From positions 1 through 6,460 of the forward strand of contig CAMKAR010000129.1 of assembly GCA_946410535.1 (NCBI GenBank): DNA of 6,460 nucleotides, written 5' to 3'. A program made the position numbers and the translations under genes. The notes beneath the pieces are model-generated. The model worked only from the letters and a program-made list of their open reading frames with translations, was not told the origin of the DNA and did no database searches. The DNA comes from an uncultured Bacteroidales bacterium (GTDB taxonomy: Bacteria; Bacteroidota; Bacteroidia; Bacteroidales; F082). Below are positions 5,239-6,460 of this stretch, one piece after another (the first letter of the stretch is position 1; each line of letters opens with the position of its first letter).

Positions 5239-5281
5239 ATTATCCGATACTTGTATTTAACGATGCAAAAATACGGATTAT
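5239..5281 (-). promoter_or_regulatory. hipB: Candidate hipBA promoter/operator: nested inverted repeats around a TATTTTTG -7 element
   Basis: An outer imperfect repeat, ATTATCCG (5239-5246) against CGGATTAT (5274-5281), matches at 7 of 8 positions. An inner perfect repeat, GTATTT (5253-5258) against AAATAC (5269-5274), has a 10-base gap. A leftward -7 element TATTTTTG followed by C (5273 to 5266) lies inside. The TATCC/GGAT half-sites recall the E. coli HipB operator TATCC-N8-GGATA, though the spacing differs. Bound HipB would cover the promoter. Confidence 0.5.
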
Positions 5282-5315
5282 TTCTTAATCTCATTCATTT
5301 TTTTCAAAAAATCTC

Positions 5316-6460
5316 TCACTTCACCTCAATCTCAAACCCCGACCAGTCCTTGTTTTCGGTCAGCAGGTCGTAGTAATGGCAGATGTTCTCCTCGGTGATT
5401 CTCTCGCCGTTCACAGAGATGATTTGGTCACCAACCTTGAACTTCTCGTTGCCGTTGATGAGGCGGGTGAGGATTATCAGTTTGCCGTCCATAACTGAAA
5501 CCCGATATGATGGTGCCTCGAACGGCTTCACTTCATCCGTGACATGCGGCCTGACATACACTTTCGGGTTATCGCCCCAACCTGCAATAATCCAATCATA
5601 TTTCATAATCGCCCTCAACCCCATGTTGTTTGAAGGAATCGATTTCACATACATGACATCAATCTCTTTGTCGTCGTCAGCCATGCTGAGATTCTCTGCA
5701 GATGCCACCACAAAATACTGCTTCTTCGTGGCACCACTAATAGACATGCCATACGAGCCTTCAAACACATAATCATTCTCCCTAGGAGTTTCAATACGTT
5801 GTTCGTCTTGCAACAAGATTCCTGCGGCTGCATTGCCTGTGTCGAAGATACACTCGTATTCAACACCGTTTATCCGAGGATAGACCCACAAAACATTCAA
5901 ATAAAACTTGCATTTGATGGGGATGAACTCCGTCGTGTCAATGCTTATGGAATCTGCTATTTCATACATCTGATTGTTGGTAAAGTCAATCATGTAACGA
6001 GGCAAGTTAAGCCCTTGAAAACCAATAATGTTATATTTGGACAAAGCAGTCTCTTTCTCACAAATAGGAGGTTCGGGGTGTAGAGTCGCCATGCCCAACC
6101 CTTTCGAAACCACCATATCTGTCCTGATTTTTACCGGTAAAGTGGTTGCCTTGACTTTCGACCTTCTATCGGCCCCCGATACCGAAATGTTGTAAAACTT
6201 CATCCCTTCGGGCTTGGTGCTTGGCGTGTACATCATCAAGGCAAACGAGTTGACCCCAGAATCATACATCACCGTGTCCGATTCCCCGTTGATTTCGGCC
6301 TTGAGCAACATTTGGTTTTCCTTGCTGACAGCAAAATGGATAGTGTCGTTCGCAACGTCGCCGCCGTTGTTGTAATCATTAATCCCATCATAGATTTTGG
6401 CCGTATGAATCAACAGGCCGACAGTGCCGCAGGAAGTCATGGCAAAGACCATCGACAAAA
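5316..6460 (-). CDS. Probable lipoprotein with two retropepsin-like aspartic protease motifs and a C-terminal PDZ-like domain; N terminus beyond window
   Basis: The frame is open to the right edge. The first in-window start candidate is a TTG at 6456-6458, counted here as residue 1. It lies within the end of a signal peptide (L-S-M-V-F-A-M-T-S-C10), so the true start is outside and Cys10 is the likely lipidated residue. The first motif is M-Y-D66-S-G68, with I-I-G at 144-146. The second is I-F-D206-T-G208, again followed by hydrophobic residues. Each fits the retropepsin-type D-S/T-G active-site pattern, and their spacing of exactly 140 residues suggests two lobes in one chain. Residues about 316-380 are PDZ-like, with F-K-V-G-D-Q-I-I-S-V-N-G. 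Bacteroidota encode many such exported aspartyl-protease/PDZ proteins of largely unknown substrate. Catalysis is inferred from the motifs only. The gene ends 127 bases before the hipB ATG and has no clear terminator. Confidence 0.82.
   Translation of the reverse strand, partial: LSMVFAMTSCGTVGLLIHTAKIYDGINDYNNGGDVANDTIHFAVSKENQMLLKAEINGESDTVMYDSGVNSFALMMYTPSTKPEGMKFYNISVSGADRRSKVKATTLPVKIRTDMVVSKGLGMATLHPEPPICEKETALSKYNIIGFQGLNLPRYMIDFTNNQMYEIADSISIDTTEFIPIKCKFYLNVLWVYPRINGVEYECIFDTGNAAAGILLQDEQRIETPRENDYVFEGSYGMSISGATKKQYFVVASAENLSMADDDKEIDVMYVKSIPSNNMGLRAIMKYDWIIAGWGDNPKVYVRPHVTDEVKPFEAPSYRVSVMDGKLIILTRLINGNEKFKVGDQIISVNGERITEENICHYYDLLTENKDWSGFEIEVK

Noticed and set aside
5301..5314. AT hairpin after the protease gene as a terminator
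   Set aside because: The stem is only A-T pairs with almost no loop, and no T-run follows in the leftward direction.
1..6460. CRISPR array, tRNA/rRNA genes, transposase or phage genes
   Set aside because: No regularly spaced short repeats with unique spacers, no tRNA-like cloverleaf or rRNA stretch, and no transposase or integrase motif were seen on either strand.

Overview
The window looks like chromosomal DNA of a Bacteroidota, most likely Bacteroidales (Bacteroides/Prevotella/Porphyromonas relatives). Four things point there: promoter elements of the TTTG/TAnnTTTG type in the AT-rich gaps; a secreted thioredoxin whose signal peptide ends A-N-A|Q; a lipoprotein joining a fimbrillin-like region to cleaved-adhesin (choice-of-anchor J) repeats; and a 48-residue peptide with a G-V-L-C-A-S-G core of a kind I recall only from this order. 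Assignments rest on reading motifs, not on database searches. Two genes are cut by the window edges.

Left part (1-2142, minus strand): a two-gene unit of a 48-residue peptide followed 14 bases later by a large surface lipoprotein. At least 660 residues of the lipoprotein are visible, and its C terminus lies beyond position 1. It carries two complete 184-residue adhesin repeats and the start of a third.

Middle gap (2143-2471): a divergent control region. It holds a promoter for the rightward thioredoxin gene, a probable leftward -7 element, a 15-bp palindrome, a run of nine G (minus strand), a terminator-like hairpin that pairs fully only in the leftward RNA, a second small GC hairpin, and a 15-nt iterated AT-rich repeat next to the peptide start.

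Rightward pair (2472-3511): a periplasmic TrxP-like thioredoxin overlaps by four bases (ATGA) with a WbqC-family gene. The WbqC gene abuts the convergent hipA gene with no spacer.

Right part (3512-6460, minus strand): a hipB-hipA toxin-antitoxin pair, with a candidate autoregulated promoter/operator in the gap upstream of hipB. Upstream of that is a probable lipoprotein with two aspartic-protease D-S/T-G motifs 140 residues apart and a C-terminal PDZ-like domain. Its N terminus lies beyond position 6460.

Most individual families are familiar. The least explained parts are the small peptide and the layered leader in front of the peptide-lipoprotein unit, which could make expression of a repeat-built surface adhesin conditional or phase-variable.
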